Shown: piece by piece, positions 28,827 through 36,823 of the stretch
Position numbering within the stretch: the stretch's first letter is position 1
Layout of the letters: each line of letters opens with the position of its first letter
Source of the DNA: Mycobacterium sp. 236(2023)
Lineage (GTDB): Bacteria > Actinomycetota > Actinomycetes > Mycobacteriales > Mycobacteriaceae
NCBI RefSeq assembly: GCF_029623955.1
Contig: NZ_JARSBP010000008.1
Span: forward strand, 186,001-250,000
Direction of reading: 5' to 3'
Length of the DNA: 64,000 nucleotides
Notes under the pieces: generated by a model
Seen by the model: only the letters and a program-made list of their open reading frames with translations
The model's database searches: none
What the model was told of the DNA's origin: nothing
Made by a program: the position numbers and the translations under genes

Positions 28827-29486
28827 ATGGACGACACACCGGGCCAGCACACCCAGGCCCTGCCGCCTGCCGCGGCGACCCTGTTCGAACTCGCCGAGCG
28901 GGTCATCGGTTTCATGCCCGCCGACGAAGGGCGAACGCTCTACGACACCGCGGTGCGGTACCTCGGCGACGGAGTCGGTGTCGAGATCGGCACATACTGC
29001 GGACGGTCGACCGTCATGCTCGGCGCTGCCGCACAGCAGACCGGTGGCCTCATCTACACCGTCGACCACCATCACGGTTCCGAGGAGCATCAGGTCGGAT
29101 GGGAGTACCACGACTCGTCGATGGTCGACCCTGTCACCGGGTTGTTCGACACGCTGCCCACATTCCGCCACACGCTGGACGCCGCCGGTCTCGACGACCA
29201 TGTTGTCGCGATCGTCGGGCGCTCCCCGGTGGTCGCCCGGGGATGGCGAACTCCGTTGCGGCTCTTGTTCATCGACGGCGGACACTCCGAGGAAGCGGCC
29301 AATCGCGACTACGACGGCTGGGCCCACCGGGTCGAGGTCGGCGGTGCGCTGATCATCCACGACGTGTTTCCGGATCCGGCTGACGGTGGTCGGCCCCCGT
29401 ACCTGATCTACCGGCGCGCGCTGGACAGCGGCGACTTCCGCGAGGTTCTGGCCACGGGCTCGATGCGCGTCCTGGAGCGCGTCTAG
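28827..29486 (+). CDS. meT1: SAM-dependent methyltransferase, likely MMP 1-O-methyltransferase
   Basis: 219 aa from ATG 28827. Class I methyltransferase motif I is GVGVEIGTYCGRSTVML; RLLFIDGGHSEEA and GGALIIHDVFPDP are motifs of the Methyltransf_24 group, where Asp/His residues often bind a divalent metal. The gene content around it (hydrolase, second methyltransferase, GT4 mannosyltransferase) equals the four-gene MMP cluster described in non-tuberculous mycobacteria. In that cluster the stand-alone methyltransferase is MeT1, which blocks the reducing end of 3-O-methylated mannosides. Assignment rests on this context plus motifs. Its stop overlaps the hydrolase stop by 4 bp. Confidence 0.8.
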   Translation: MDDTPGQHTQALPPAAATLFELAERVIGFMPADEGRTLYDTAVRYLGDGVGVEIGTYCGRSTVMLGAAAQQTGGLIYTVDHHHGSEEHQVGWEYHDSSMVDPVTGLFDTLPTFRHTLDAAGLDDHVVAIVGRSPVVARGWRTPLRLLFIDGGHSEEAANRDYDGWAHRVEVGGALIIHDVFPDPADGGRPPYLIYRRALDSGDFREVLATGSMRVLERV

Positions 29487-30547
29487 AGTTCGCTGGTCGC
29501 GCACTCGCAATCGTATTCGCCCTCAAGGCCTCTCGGCAGGTCGGTGGCGCGGAAGATACCGCTTCCCGGCGTCGTCGACGTCAGCGCATCGGCGGCCAGG
29601 ATCGCGGCGGCTCCGGTCCACGTGGTTCGTTCCACGGGCCAGCGCTTGCCGTCGTCGTACACCAGGCCGGTCCAGTAGGAGCCGTCCTCCTCGCGGAGGT
29701 GATGCATCGCGGCGAACTGCTCGTGAGCGCGTGTCCGCTGCCCGATCGCGTCCAAAGCCATGACCAGTTCACAGGTTTCGGCGCCCGTAACCCACGGCCG
29801 GTCGTCCACACAGCGGATTCCGAGGCCGGGGACGACGAAGTCGTCCCAGCGATCGTCGATGCGGGCCCGCGCCTGCGGGCCACGCAACGCACCGCCGAGA
29901 ATCGGGTAGTACCACTCCATCGCCCAGCGTTCTTTGGTCACGAACGCATCGGGGTGGTGCACGATGGCGTGACCGAGACGGCCGACGGCGACCTCCCATT
30001 CGGGCTGTGGGTCCTCGACGTAGTCGGCGAGTGCCAGTGCGCACCGGATGCTGTGGTGGATGCTGGCACAACCCGTCAGCAGCGCCTCGTCGGCGTCACC
30101 GCCCTGGCCTCGGGCCCAGCCGATTTCGCCCGTGCTGGACTGCAATTCGAGGACGAAGTTGATGGCCTTGACCACGACGGGCCACATCACGTCGGCGAAA
30201 CTGCGGTCGCCAGTGACGAGCAGATGGTGCCAGACACCGGTGGCGATGTAGGCACAGAAGTTGGTGTCGCTGTTGGCGTCCTCGACGATGCCGTTGCGCA
30301 GCTGGATCGGCCAGGTCCCGTCGGGCCGTTGCATCGTGCGTGACCACTCGAAAGCCGCGCGGGCGGGCTCGAGCAGGCCCGCCGCCGTCAGCGCCATCGC
30401 ATTCTCGATGTGGTCCCACGGATCGGTGTGGCCACCGTCCGACCACGGAATCGCACCGCTGGACTCTTGAGTCGCGGCAATGGATTCGGCTGTCTGCCGA
30501 CACTGGGCCGGCGTGAACACACCCGGCACGCCGGGGATGTCATCCAT
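29483..30547 (-). CDS. mmpH: (alpha/alpha)6-barrel glycosidase, likely MMP hydrolase
   Basis: 354 aa. Repeated helix pairs with Trp/Asp motifs (GAIPWSDGGHTDPWDHIENA, RPDGTWPIQ, STGEIGWARGQGGDADEALL, EEDGSYWTGLVYDDGKRW) form an alpha/alpha barrel, so automated tools may call it prenyltransferase-like. In the MMP cluster of non-tuberculous mycobacteria this position is held by MmpH, an endomannanase that splits mature MMP into new primers. The C-terminal tail carries CECAT. Start overlaps the stop of the upstream methyltransferase by 8 bp. Catalytic residues cannot be fixed from reading alone. Confidence 0.78.
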   Translation of the reverse strand: MDDIPGVPGVFTPAQCRQTAESIAATQESSGAIPWSDGGHTDPWDHIENAMALTAAGLLEPARAAFEWSRTMQRPDGTWPIQLRNGIVEDANSDTNFCAYIATGVWHHLLVTGDRSFADVMWPVVVKAINFVLELQSSTGEIGWARGQGGDADEALLTGCASIHHSIRCALALADYVEDPQPEWEVAVGRLGHAIVHHPDAFVTKERWAMEWYYPILGGALRGPQARARIDDRWDDFVVPGLGIRCVDDRPWVTGAETCELVMALDAIGQRTRAHEQFAAMHHLREEDGSYWTGLVYDDGKRWPVERTTWTGAAAILAADALTSTTPGSGIFRATDLPRGLEGEYDCECATSEL

Positions 30548-31265
30548 CAGTGGCAGCAGGCTTTCTGAAGTAGAGCGCCACGCTCTTGCCGATCAGCGGG
30601 TTGAGTGCAGCCTCTGCGGTACGTGTCAGCCACGGCCGGCTCATCATGTCCCAGACCAGCAGCTTGTGATACGCCGTCACCGCGGGATGGTCGTTCTTCT
30701 CGGTTCCTACAGCGCATTTGAGCCACCAGTACGGCGCGTGCAGTGCGTGAGCATGCTCGGAGTGGGTCAGCTCCAGACCGTGCGCCAGCACCTTGTCGCG
30801 CAATTCGTCGGCCCGATAGATGCGGATGTGTCCACCCTCGTTGGCGTGGTACTCGTCCGACAGCGCCCAGCAGATCCGCTCGGGCAGCCAGCGCGGCACG
30901 GTGATCGCCAGCGCACCACCGGGTTTGAGCACCCGGACCAGTTCCGAGATCGCCTGCTCATCGGCGGGCACGTGCTCGAGGATCTCGGAGGCGATGACGC
31001 AGTCGAAGGTGCCGTCGGCGTACGGCAGGTCCAGTGCGTCGCCCTTGACGGCTTCGCCCTTCGCCGACGCCGGCGCCTCGCCCTGTTCCTTCATCGCCTG
31101 CAGGATCTCGTCGACATCGTTGAGGTCGGAGACACTCTGGTCGAATCCGATGACGTCGGCGCCGCGCCGGAAGGCCTCGAACGTGTGGCGTCCTGCACCG
31201 CAGCCGACGTCGATCACCTTCGTTCCGGCGCCCACACCCAAGCGGTCGTAGTCCACGGTCAGCAC
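30540..31265 (-). CDS. meT3: SAM-dependent methyltransferase, likely MMP 3-O-methyltransferase
   Basis: 241 aa from GTG 31265. Motif I is KVIDVGCGAGRHTFEA, motif II DVIGFDQSV, and FDCVIASEILEHVPADEQAI is the Methyltransf_11 post-I region. VLKPGGALAITVPRWLPE follows. In the MMP pathway a 3-O-methyltransferase modifies the alpha-1,4-mannan as it grows. It overlaps manT by 7 bp and mmpH by 8 bp, so the three are a single operon reading leftward. Confidence 0.8.
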   Translation of the reverse strand: MLTVDYDRLGVGAGTKVIDVGCGAGRHTFEAFRRGADVIGFDQSVSDLNDVDEILQAMKEQGEAPASAKGEAVKGDALDLPYADGTFDCVIASEILEHVPADEQAISELVRVLKPGGALAITVPRWLPERICWALSDEYHANEGGHIRIYRADELRDKVLAHGLELTHSEHAHALHAPYWWLKCAVGTEKNDHPAVTAYHKLLVWDMMSRPWLTRTAEAALNPLIGKSVALYFRKPAATDG

Positions 31266-32494
31266 GTCGCGACCCTTTCACATGCTCTCTCGTACACCGC
31301 GACGGTCTGCGCGGCGACGGATTCCCAACTGAATACTTCGACGGCGCGGCGGCGACCGTTGTCACCGAGCCTGCGCAATTCCCTTGGCGAGTCCAGCAGT
31401 TCACCCAGCACGGAGGTCAGCTCACCCACGTCTGCGGGTTTCACCAGCCGTGCGCACTCGCCGTCCGCGCCGACGACCTCGGGCAGTGCCCCGGCCCTAC
31501 TGGCGACGATCGGGGTGCCGCTGGCCATGGCTTCCACCGCGGGCAGCGAGAAGCCCTCGTAAAGCGAAGGGATGCAAGCGACTTCGGCCGACGACAGCAG
31601 GTTGGCGAGTTCGGAGTCGGAAAGCCCACTGGAGATGTGCACGATGTCGGAGATGCCGAGTTCTGCGATCAGTTTCTCCGTCGGCCCGTTGGGCTCGAGC
31701 TTCGCGACGAGCTGCAGTTCGAGGTCGCGCTCGACGCGCAGCCGCGCGACGGCGTGCAGAAGATGGCTGACACCCTTGAGCGGTACGTCGGCGCTGGCGA
31801 TCGCGATGATGCGGTTGCGCACCCGATGCTCCGAAGGCTGGAACAGCTGGGTGTCCACCCCGAGCGGTACGACGTTGAGCTGGTCGGGGCTGACGGCGAA
31901 ATCCTCGGCGATGTCGGCCGCCGATGTCGACGACACGGTGACCAGTTCCGGGATCTTCCTCGCCACGTCCTTCTGCATCTCAGCAAACCCGTACCAGCGG
32001 CGCACGAGGGGCTTGCGCCACCACTTCGCCGCTGCCACCTCGAGCACCCGGTCCCTGGTGATGGGGTGATGCACGGTGGCCACGACGGGCAGGCCGGACG
32101 CGGCGATGTCGAGCAGGCCGGTGCCGAGGCACTGGTTGTCGTGGACGACGTCGAAGTCGTCGCGGCGTTCGGCCAGCAGACGCGCCGCGCGCATGCTGAA
32201 CGTCTTGGGTTCGGGGAAGCCGGCCGTCCAGGTGGTCAGCAGCTCTTCGAGATCGATACTGGTTTTGATCTCGGTGGGCCGCGGGATTCGGAACGGGTCT
32301 GGCTCGCGGTACAGATCGAGGCTCGGCACCTCGGTCAGGCGTACCCGGGGGTCGAGAAGCTCCGGGTAGGGCGGGCCGGAGAAGACCTCGACGTCGTGGC
32401 CGAGTTCGACCAGGCCTGAGCTCAGGCGCCGGACGTACACCCCTTGGCCACCGCAGTGGGTCTTGCTTCGATACGACAGAAGAGCGATGCGCAT
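31259..32494 (-). CDS. manT: GT4 glycosyltransferase, likely MMP alpha-mannosyltransferase
   Basis: 411 aa from ATG 32494. The N-terminal MRIALLSYRSKTHCGGQGVY holds the GT4 donor-side Gly loop. The C-terminal Rossmann domain contains IAIASADVPLKGVSHLLHA and the E-x7-E motif CIPSLYEGFSLPAVEAMASG, binding the nucleotide sugar. As first gene of the manT-meT3-mmpH operon it is best read as the GDP-mannose-dependent alpha-1,4-mannosyltransferase that elongates MMP. Its promoter carries a TetR-type palindrome over the transcription start. Confidence 0.82.
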   Translation of the reverse strand: MRIALLSYRSKTHCGGQGVYVRRLSSGLVELGHDVEVFSGPPYPELLDPRVRLTEVPSLDLYREPDPFRIPRPTEIKTSIDLEELLTTWTAGFPEPKTFSMRAARLLAERRDDFDVVHDNQCLGTGLLDIAASGLPVVATVHHPITRDRVLEVAAAKWWRKPLVRRWYGFAEMQKDVARKIPELVTVSSTSAADIAEDFAVSPDQLNVVPLGVDTQLFQPSEHRVRNRIIAIASADVPLKGVSHLLHAVARLRVERDLELQLVAKLEPNGPTEKLIAELGISDIVHISSGLSDSELANLLSSAEVACIPSLYEGFSLPAVEAMASGTPIVASRAGALPEVVGADGECARLVKPADVGELTSVLGELLDSPRELRRLGDNGRRRAVEVFSWESVAAQTVAVYERACERVATC

Positions 32495-32566
32495 AGTCAG
32501 CTCACGAATCCTGGAGAGCGGCCTTGAGCTGGCCGAATTGTGTGGAGCAAGAAATCCGAACCCTCC

Positions 32567-32610
32567 TGGACATGTGTCCAGACTATAGTTTGACGTGCTA
32601 GCTGACGCAA
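32567..32610 (-). promoter_or_regulatory. manT promoter with TetR operator 2
   Basis: On the minus strand -35 TTGCGT (32605-32610), 17-nt spacer, -10 TATAGT (32582-32587). The palindrome TGGACATGTGTCCA (32567-32580) begins 1 nt after the -10, so a bound repressor would cover the start point. An extra half-site (TGTGTCCG on the plus strand, 32611-32618) abuts the -35. The dyad core GGACA-N2-TGTCC is shared with 28746-28757. Confidence 0.7.
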
Positions 32611-32678
32611 TGTGTCCGCTTGCTCTGACTACCACAACCGGGGCCGATCTTCCTGTTCGGCCTCGTCGGGGGCCCTCG

Positions 32679-33134
32679 CTACGCGGGCGGAAAGCCGCCC
32701 GTCGCGACCGGTCCCCACCGCTGCGGGGTGACCCTGATGAGGCACTTGCGCTGATCGAGCATGGCCTGCCGGTACTCGTCCCAATTGGGGTGTTCGCCGG
32801 CGACCGACCTGAAGTATTCGACCAGCGGTTCGACCGCGTCCGGCAGATCCACGACCTCGGCGTGGCCGTCGATCTGGACGTACGGACCGTCGAACTCGTC
32901 GGACAGCACCATGACGCTGGCGCGCGGCCGCCGCCGGATGTTGGCGGTCTTGGCGCGCTGCGGATAGGTCGCGACGACGATGCGGCCGTCGGCATCCACC
33001 CCACCGGTCACCGGGGAGCTCTGCAGCGACTCCCCCGCGCGGAAGGTGGTCAGCACCATCCGGTGCCGAGGACGGACGAAGTCGAGGAGTTCGGGCAAGG
33101 TGACGGAATCCGCGGTGGCGAACTTTCGGGCCAT
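32679..33134 (-). CDS. PPOX-class F420-type flavin/deazaflavin reductase
   Basis: 151 aa split-barrel protein. HRMVLTTFRAGESLQSSPV, DGRIVVATYPQRAKTANIRR and RASVMVLSDEFDGPYVQIDG are typical of the mycobacterial pyridoxamine-oxidase-like family that binds F420 or FMN. DEYRQAMLDQRKCLIRVTPQ is the characteristic C-terminal part. Substrate unknown. It stands alone between the MMP promoter and a DUF222-like gene on the opposite strand. Confidence 0.85.
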   Translation of the reverse strand: MARKFATADSVTLPELLDFVRPRHRMVLTTFRAGESLQSSPVTGGVDADGRIVVATYPQRAKTANIRRRPRASVMVLSDEFDGPYVQIDGHAEVVDLPDAVEPLVEYFRSVAGEHPNWDEYRQAMLDQRKCLIRVTPQRWGPVATGGFPPA

Positions 33135-33182
33135 GCGCTCAAGCGTATCGACGTGTCAGACCCCACTCGTACGCTGTCGAAC

Positions 33183-33479
33183 ATGAGTTCGAAGAAAGAA
33201 GTGACGGCGGCACTCTCCGCCGTGGATCACGCGCTCCGGGCAGTCTCCACACTGCCGTTTCAGACCCTGCCACCTCCCGATCAGCGAGCCCTGCTGGTGG
33301 CCCTCGACGACGTCGCCAAGCAGTTGGCCGTCACGCAGCGCCGGCTGCTCGGGCGGATGGTCGCGGGGCCGCCGCCCGTCGAGTTCGCGGGCGCCCCGTG
33401 GGCCGAGGTTCTCGCCCGGCGACTGCGCATCTCGACGGGAGAGGCGCAACGCCGGATCGCGGAGGCACGCGCTGGTTAG
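33183..33479 (+). CDS. Short DUF222-like protein, possibly truncated
   Basis: 98 aa. WAEVLARRLRISTGEAQRRI resembles the helical part of the DUF222 (13E12-type) domain that normally precedes an HNH nuclease domain. Here the frame stops straight after AEARAG, and no HNH domain follows before the next gene at 33513. It is either a stand-alone small protein or a relic. No signal peptide or membrane segment. Confidence 0.6.
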   Translation: MSSKKEVTAALSAVDHALRAVSTLPFQTLPPPDQRALLVALDDVAKQLAVTQRRLLGRMVAGPPPVEFAGAPWAEVLARRLRISTGEAQRRIAEARAG

Positions 33480-33483
33480 ACTC

Positions 33484-33499
33484 CTGAGCACTCGCTCAG
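33484..33499. promoter_or_regulatory. Palindrome before the MFS gene
   Basis: CTGAGC-ACTC-GCTCAG, perfect 6-bp arms, 13 bp before ATG 33513 and 4 bp after the DUF222-like stop. It could be a TetR-type operator of the transporter or a weak terminator. AAGGAG lies just after it. Confidence 0.4.
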
Positions 33500-33512
33500 C
33501 GCAAGGAGTGTC

Positions 33513-34796
33513 ATGGAGAAGTTCGACAGCGCGGCGCTATCGGAGTGGCGGCGCTACGGCCCGGTGCCGATCGCCGCCGGCCTCGGCTACTCGATGGGCG
33601 TCATCCACGTCTATTCGCTGGGCGCGTTCATGCAGCCACTACAGGATGCCTTCGGCTGGAGCCGCGCGGAGACGTCGGTGGGGCTGACCATCGTCGGCAT
33701 GGCGGCCGCCGTCGCGGCGCTGCCGATCGGGCTGATGGTCGACCGCCTGGGCCCACGCAGGGTCGGCATCGTCGGTGCGATTCTGATGGCACTCGCCTTC
33801 GGCCTGTTGGGGACCGCGACAGGGTCGATGGCGAACTGGATTCTGCTGTGGGCGGTGCTGGCGTTCGCATGCTTCTGGGTGCAGACCACCGTCTGGACCT
33901 CGGCGGTGGCGAGCCGGTTCGAGACATCCCGCGGGCTGGCATTCGCGGTGACGCTGTCCGGCGGATCGCTTGCCGCCGCGGTGTTCCCGCCCTTGGCCAC
34001 GATGTTCATCGGCGAATGGGGTTGGCGCGGCGCATTCTTCGGGCTCGCCGGGATATGGGGCGGCCTGGTCGTGGTCGCCGTGTGCCTCTTCTTCCGCGGC
34101 GCCCAGGATGACAAAGTGCCCGCGCCGGCTTCCGACGCGCCGGCCGAGCCTCAGGCAGAGTTGCCGGGTGTCACGCTCGCCGAGGGCCTCCGGTCGGCCA
34201 CGTTCTACAAGCTGCTGGTCGCGGCGGGACTGTTCGCCTTCACGACGCTAGGGGTGGTGGTGCACCTCGTCCCGATCCTGCGCGACGCGGGCACCGACCC
34301 GCTGGCGGCCGCGGGTACGGCGGCGCTGGTCGGCATCTTCTCCATCGTCGGCAGGTTAGGCGTCGGCCTACTGCTCGATCGTTTCCCCGGGAGAGTCGTC
34401 GGCGCCTGCGCCTACCTGGTGCCGATCCTCGGCTGCGCAGCGCTGCTGATCGACGGCAGCAGCCCCGTCAGTCAGACCGTTGCCGCGGCGCTGTTCGGTC
34501 TCACGCTCGGCGCCGAAGTCGACGTGATCGCCTACCTGGCGTCGCGCTACTTCGGACTCAAGAACTTCGGCGGCCTGTTCGGCGGTCTGGTGGCGGCGCT
34601 GTCGCTGGGCACGGCGTTCGGGCCCCTCGCCGCAGGGGCCACCTCCGACATCTTCGGCGGCTACACGAACTTCCTGATCCTGACGATGGTCCTGATGGGC
34701 ATCAGCAGCCTCGCGCTCGCCAGCCTCAAAGCTCCACCCGACTGGACCAGTTCTACGCTCGACACACCATGTACATCCCGCCCAAGTTCGCACTGA
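33513..34796 (+). CDS. MFS transporter (monocarboxylate/oxalate-type)
   Basis: 427 aa with 12 predicted membrane helices. After TM1 (IAAGLGYSMGVIHVYSLGAF) comes the loop motif MVDRLGPRRVG, repeated in weaker form as LLLDRFPGRVVG in the second half. A cytosolic middle loop is Pro/Ala-rich (VPAPASDAPAEPQAE). The arrangement suits the OFA/monocarboxylate group. Substrate not predictable. The last 28 bp overlap the PaiB-like gene, suggesting cotranscription. Confidence 0.85.
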   Translation: MEKFDSAALSEWRRYGPVPIAAGLGYSMGVIHVYSLGAFMQPLQDAFGWSRAETSVGLTIVGMAAAVAALPIGLMVDRLGPRRVGIVGAILMALAFGLLGTATGSMANWILLWAVLAFACFWVQTTVWTSAVASRFETSRGLAFAVTLSGGSLAAAVFPPLATMFIGEWGWRGAFFGLAGIWGGLVVVAVCLFFRGAQDDKVPAPASDAPAEPQAELPGVTLAEGLRSATFYKLLVAAGLFAFTTLGVVVHLVPILRDAGTDPLAAAGTAALVGIFSIVGRLGVGLLLDRFPGRVVGACAYLVPILGCAALLIDGSSPVSQTVAAALFGLTLGAEVDVIAYLASRYFGLKNFGGLFGGLVAALSLGTAFGPLAAGATSDIFGGYTNFLILTMVLMGISSLALASLKAPPDWTSSTLDTPCTSRPSSH

Positions 34797-35395
34797 CCGA
34801 CGCCGAGATCGGCGCCGCGCTGGAACGCGGCGGCTTCGCCCACCTCGTCACCCACCAGGCAGACGGCCTGCTCGTGACTCCGCTGCCTCTGCTCTACGAC
34901 GCGGACCGCCACTCACTGGTCGGACACGTCGCACGCGCGAACCCGCACTGGCAGGCCGTCGGTGGAGCCACCGTCGCGATCTTCTCCGGACCACACGGCT
35001 ACATCTCGCCGTCGTTCTACGCCACCAAGCGCGAAACGGGAAAGGTGGTGCCGACGTGGAACTACGACGTGCTCACCGTCCACGGCGAGCTGATGGCGCA
35101 CGACGACGCCGAGTGGTTGCGTGATCTCGTCGGCAAGCTGACCGAACGTCACGAGCGGGACCGCGCCGATCCGTGGCAGGTCTCCGACGCACCCGAGTCC
35201 TACGTCGCCGGACAGCTGAAGGGCATCGTCGGGGTGGAGCTGAGCATCAGCAGGATCGAGGGCAAATCCAAGATGTCGCAGAACCAGCCCGACCGGAATC
35301 GCAGCGGCGTCGTCGCCGGGCTTCGCGAGTCTTCGGATCCGGCCGATCACGCCGTGGCTGAGCGGGTAGCCCACCACGGAACTGGGTACCAGTGA
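34769..35395 (+). CDS. PaiB-like FMN-binding split-barrel protein
   Basis: 208 aa beginning MYIPPKFALTDAE, the typical PaiB N-terminus. HLVTHQADGLLVTPLPLLYD, GHVARANPHWQAVGG, PHGYISPSFY and VPTWNYDVLTVHG are strongly conserved in the family. B. subtilis PaiB was first described as a negative regulator of sporulation and protease genes, but the fold is a flavin or heme reductase-like barrel, so a regulatory role is not assured. Starts inside the MFS gene. Confidence 0.88.
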   Translation: MYIPPKFALTDAEIGAALERGGFAHLVTHQADGLLVTPLPLLYDADRHSLVGHVARANPHWQAVGGATVAIFSGPHGYISPSFYATKRETGKVVPTWNYDVLTVHGELMAHDDAEWLRDLVGKLTERHERDRADPWQVSDAPESYVAGQLKGIVGVELSISRIEGKSKMSQNQPDRNRSGVVAGLRESSDPADHAVAERVAHHGTGYQ

Positions 35396-35425
35396 ACATG
35401 TGTGCACTCAACTCGGTGTTTTCTC

Positions 35426-36820
35426 ATGACCTTCGACATCACCCCGACGGCCGCCCAGCACGACCTCGCCCGGCGCGCGCACGAGTTCGCTGAAGAGGTC
35501 ATCCGTCCTGTCGCCGCCGATTACGACCAGCGGCAGGAGTTCCCCTGGCCCGTGCTGGAGGAAGCGGCCAATCGCGGGTTCTACAGCCCGCTGTTCTACC
35601 GGGACCTGATCGGTGATCCGACGGGCCTGTCTCTGCCGATGTTCATGGAGGAGCTCTTCTGGGGGTGTGCCGGCATCGGCCTGGCCGTGGTGATGCCCGC
35701 CCTGGCCTTGTCTGCCATCGGTCAGGCCGCCTCGCCGGAGCAGATGCTGCAGTGGGCGCCGGAGTGCTTCGGCACTCCCGGGGATCTCAAGCTTGCCGCG
35801 CTGGCAATCTCGGAGCCGGAGGGCGGCAGCGATGTGCGCAATCTGCGGACCACTGCGGTCCGCGACGGCTCCGGACCGGATGCCGACTGGATCATCGACG
35901 GCCACAAGATGTGGATCGGCAACGGCGGCATCGCCAACGTCCACGTCGTCAACGCCGTCGTCGACCAGGAGCTCGGACACAAAGGGCAGGCGCTCTTCGT
36001 CGTTCCGGGTGGAACTCCAGGACTGGACATGGTGCGCAAGCTCGACAAGCTCGGTTGCCGTGCGTCGCACACGGCCGAGCTGAAGTTCACGTCGGTCCGG
36101 GTGCCCGCGGAGAACCTCCTCGGCGGGCAGGAGAAGCTCGATCACAAGCTGGCCCGCGCCCGAGAGGCGGTCGAGGGAGCCAAGCACTCCGGTTCGGCCA
36201 CCCTCGGAACGTTCGAGCAGACCCGGCCGATGGTCGCGGCGCAGGCTCTCGGGATCGCCCGCGCCGCTTTGGAATACGTCACCGAGTACGCGAACAGGCG
36301 CGAGGCATTCGGCGGCCCCATCATCGACAACCAGGGAATCTCGTTCCCGCTGGCCGACATCGCGACCGGTCTCGACGCCGCACGACTGCTGACGTGGCGC
36401 GCCTCCTGGATGGCCGCCACGGGGGTGCCGTTCGAGCGGGGCGAGGGCTCGATGTCGAAGCTTGCCGCGAGCGAGCTCGCGGTGAAGGCCACCGAGCGTG
36501 CCGTCCAGACCATGGGTGGCTACGGCTATGTCAAGGATCATCCGGTCGAGAAGTGGTACCGAGATGCCAAGCTGTACACCATCTTCGAAGGCACCAGCGA
36601 GATTCAGCGGATGGTGATCGCCAACGCACTCGGCGCCGCGGACGGCAAGCCACCGTTGCACGTCGATTTGGAACCCACTGGCGGGCCCATCAACCGGATG
36701 TTCGGCCGCGGCACCCCGGTGCGCACCCAGGTCGGCAGCACCGCGCTGTCGATGAAGGACCGGGTTCCCGGGCCCATCATGCAGATGGCGATGAAAGTCC
36801 TTCGGCCACCGCGTAAGTGA
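35426..36820 (+). CDS. Acyl-CoA dehydrogenase
   Basis: 464 aa from ATG 35426. Flavoenzyme of beta-oxidation type. The signature LAALAISEPEGGSDVRNL binds FAD and substrate, and QTMGGYGYVKDHPVEKWYRD with IFEGTSEIQRMVIA is the C-terminal helical-domain signature, whose Glu is the usual catalytic base. The tail beyond residue ~400 (HVDLEPTGGPINRMFGRG) is longer than in short-chain enzymes. Chain-length preference unknown. It ends 3 bp from the convergent membrane hydrolase. Confidence 0.92.
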   Translation: MTFDITPTAAQHDLARRAHEFAEEVIRPVAADYDQRQEFPWPVLEEAANRGFYSPLFYRDLIGDPTGLSLPMFMEELFWGCAGIGLAVVMPALALSAIGQAASPEQMLQWAPECFGTPGDLKLAALAISEPEGGSDVRNLRTTAVRDGSGPDADWIIDGHKMWIGNGGIANVHVVNAVVDQELGHKGQALFVVPGGTPGLDMVRKLDKLGCRASHTAELKFTSVRVPAENLLGGQEKLDHKLARAREAVEGAKHSGSATLGTFEQTRPMVAAQALGIARAALEYVTEYANRREAFGGPIIDNQGISFPLADIATGLDAARLLTWRASWMAATGVPFERGEGSMSKLAASELAVKATERAVQTMGGYGYVKDHPVEKWYRDAKLYTIFEGTSEIQRMVIANALGAADGKPPLHVDLEPTGGPINRMFGRGTPVRTQVGSTALSMKDRVPGPIMQMAMKVLRPPRK

Positions 36821-36823
36821 GTG

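Noticed and set aside
29483..30547. Prenyltransferase or squalene-cyclase
   Set aside because: Helix-pair repeats can suggest it, but no DDxxD or DxDD motif is seen and the cluster context points to the MMP hydrolase.
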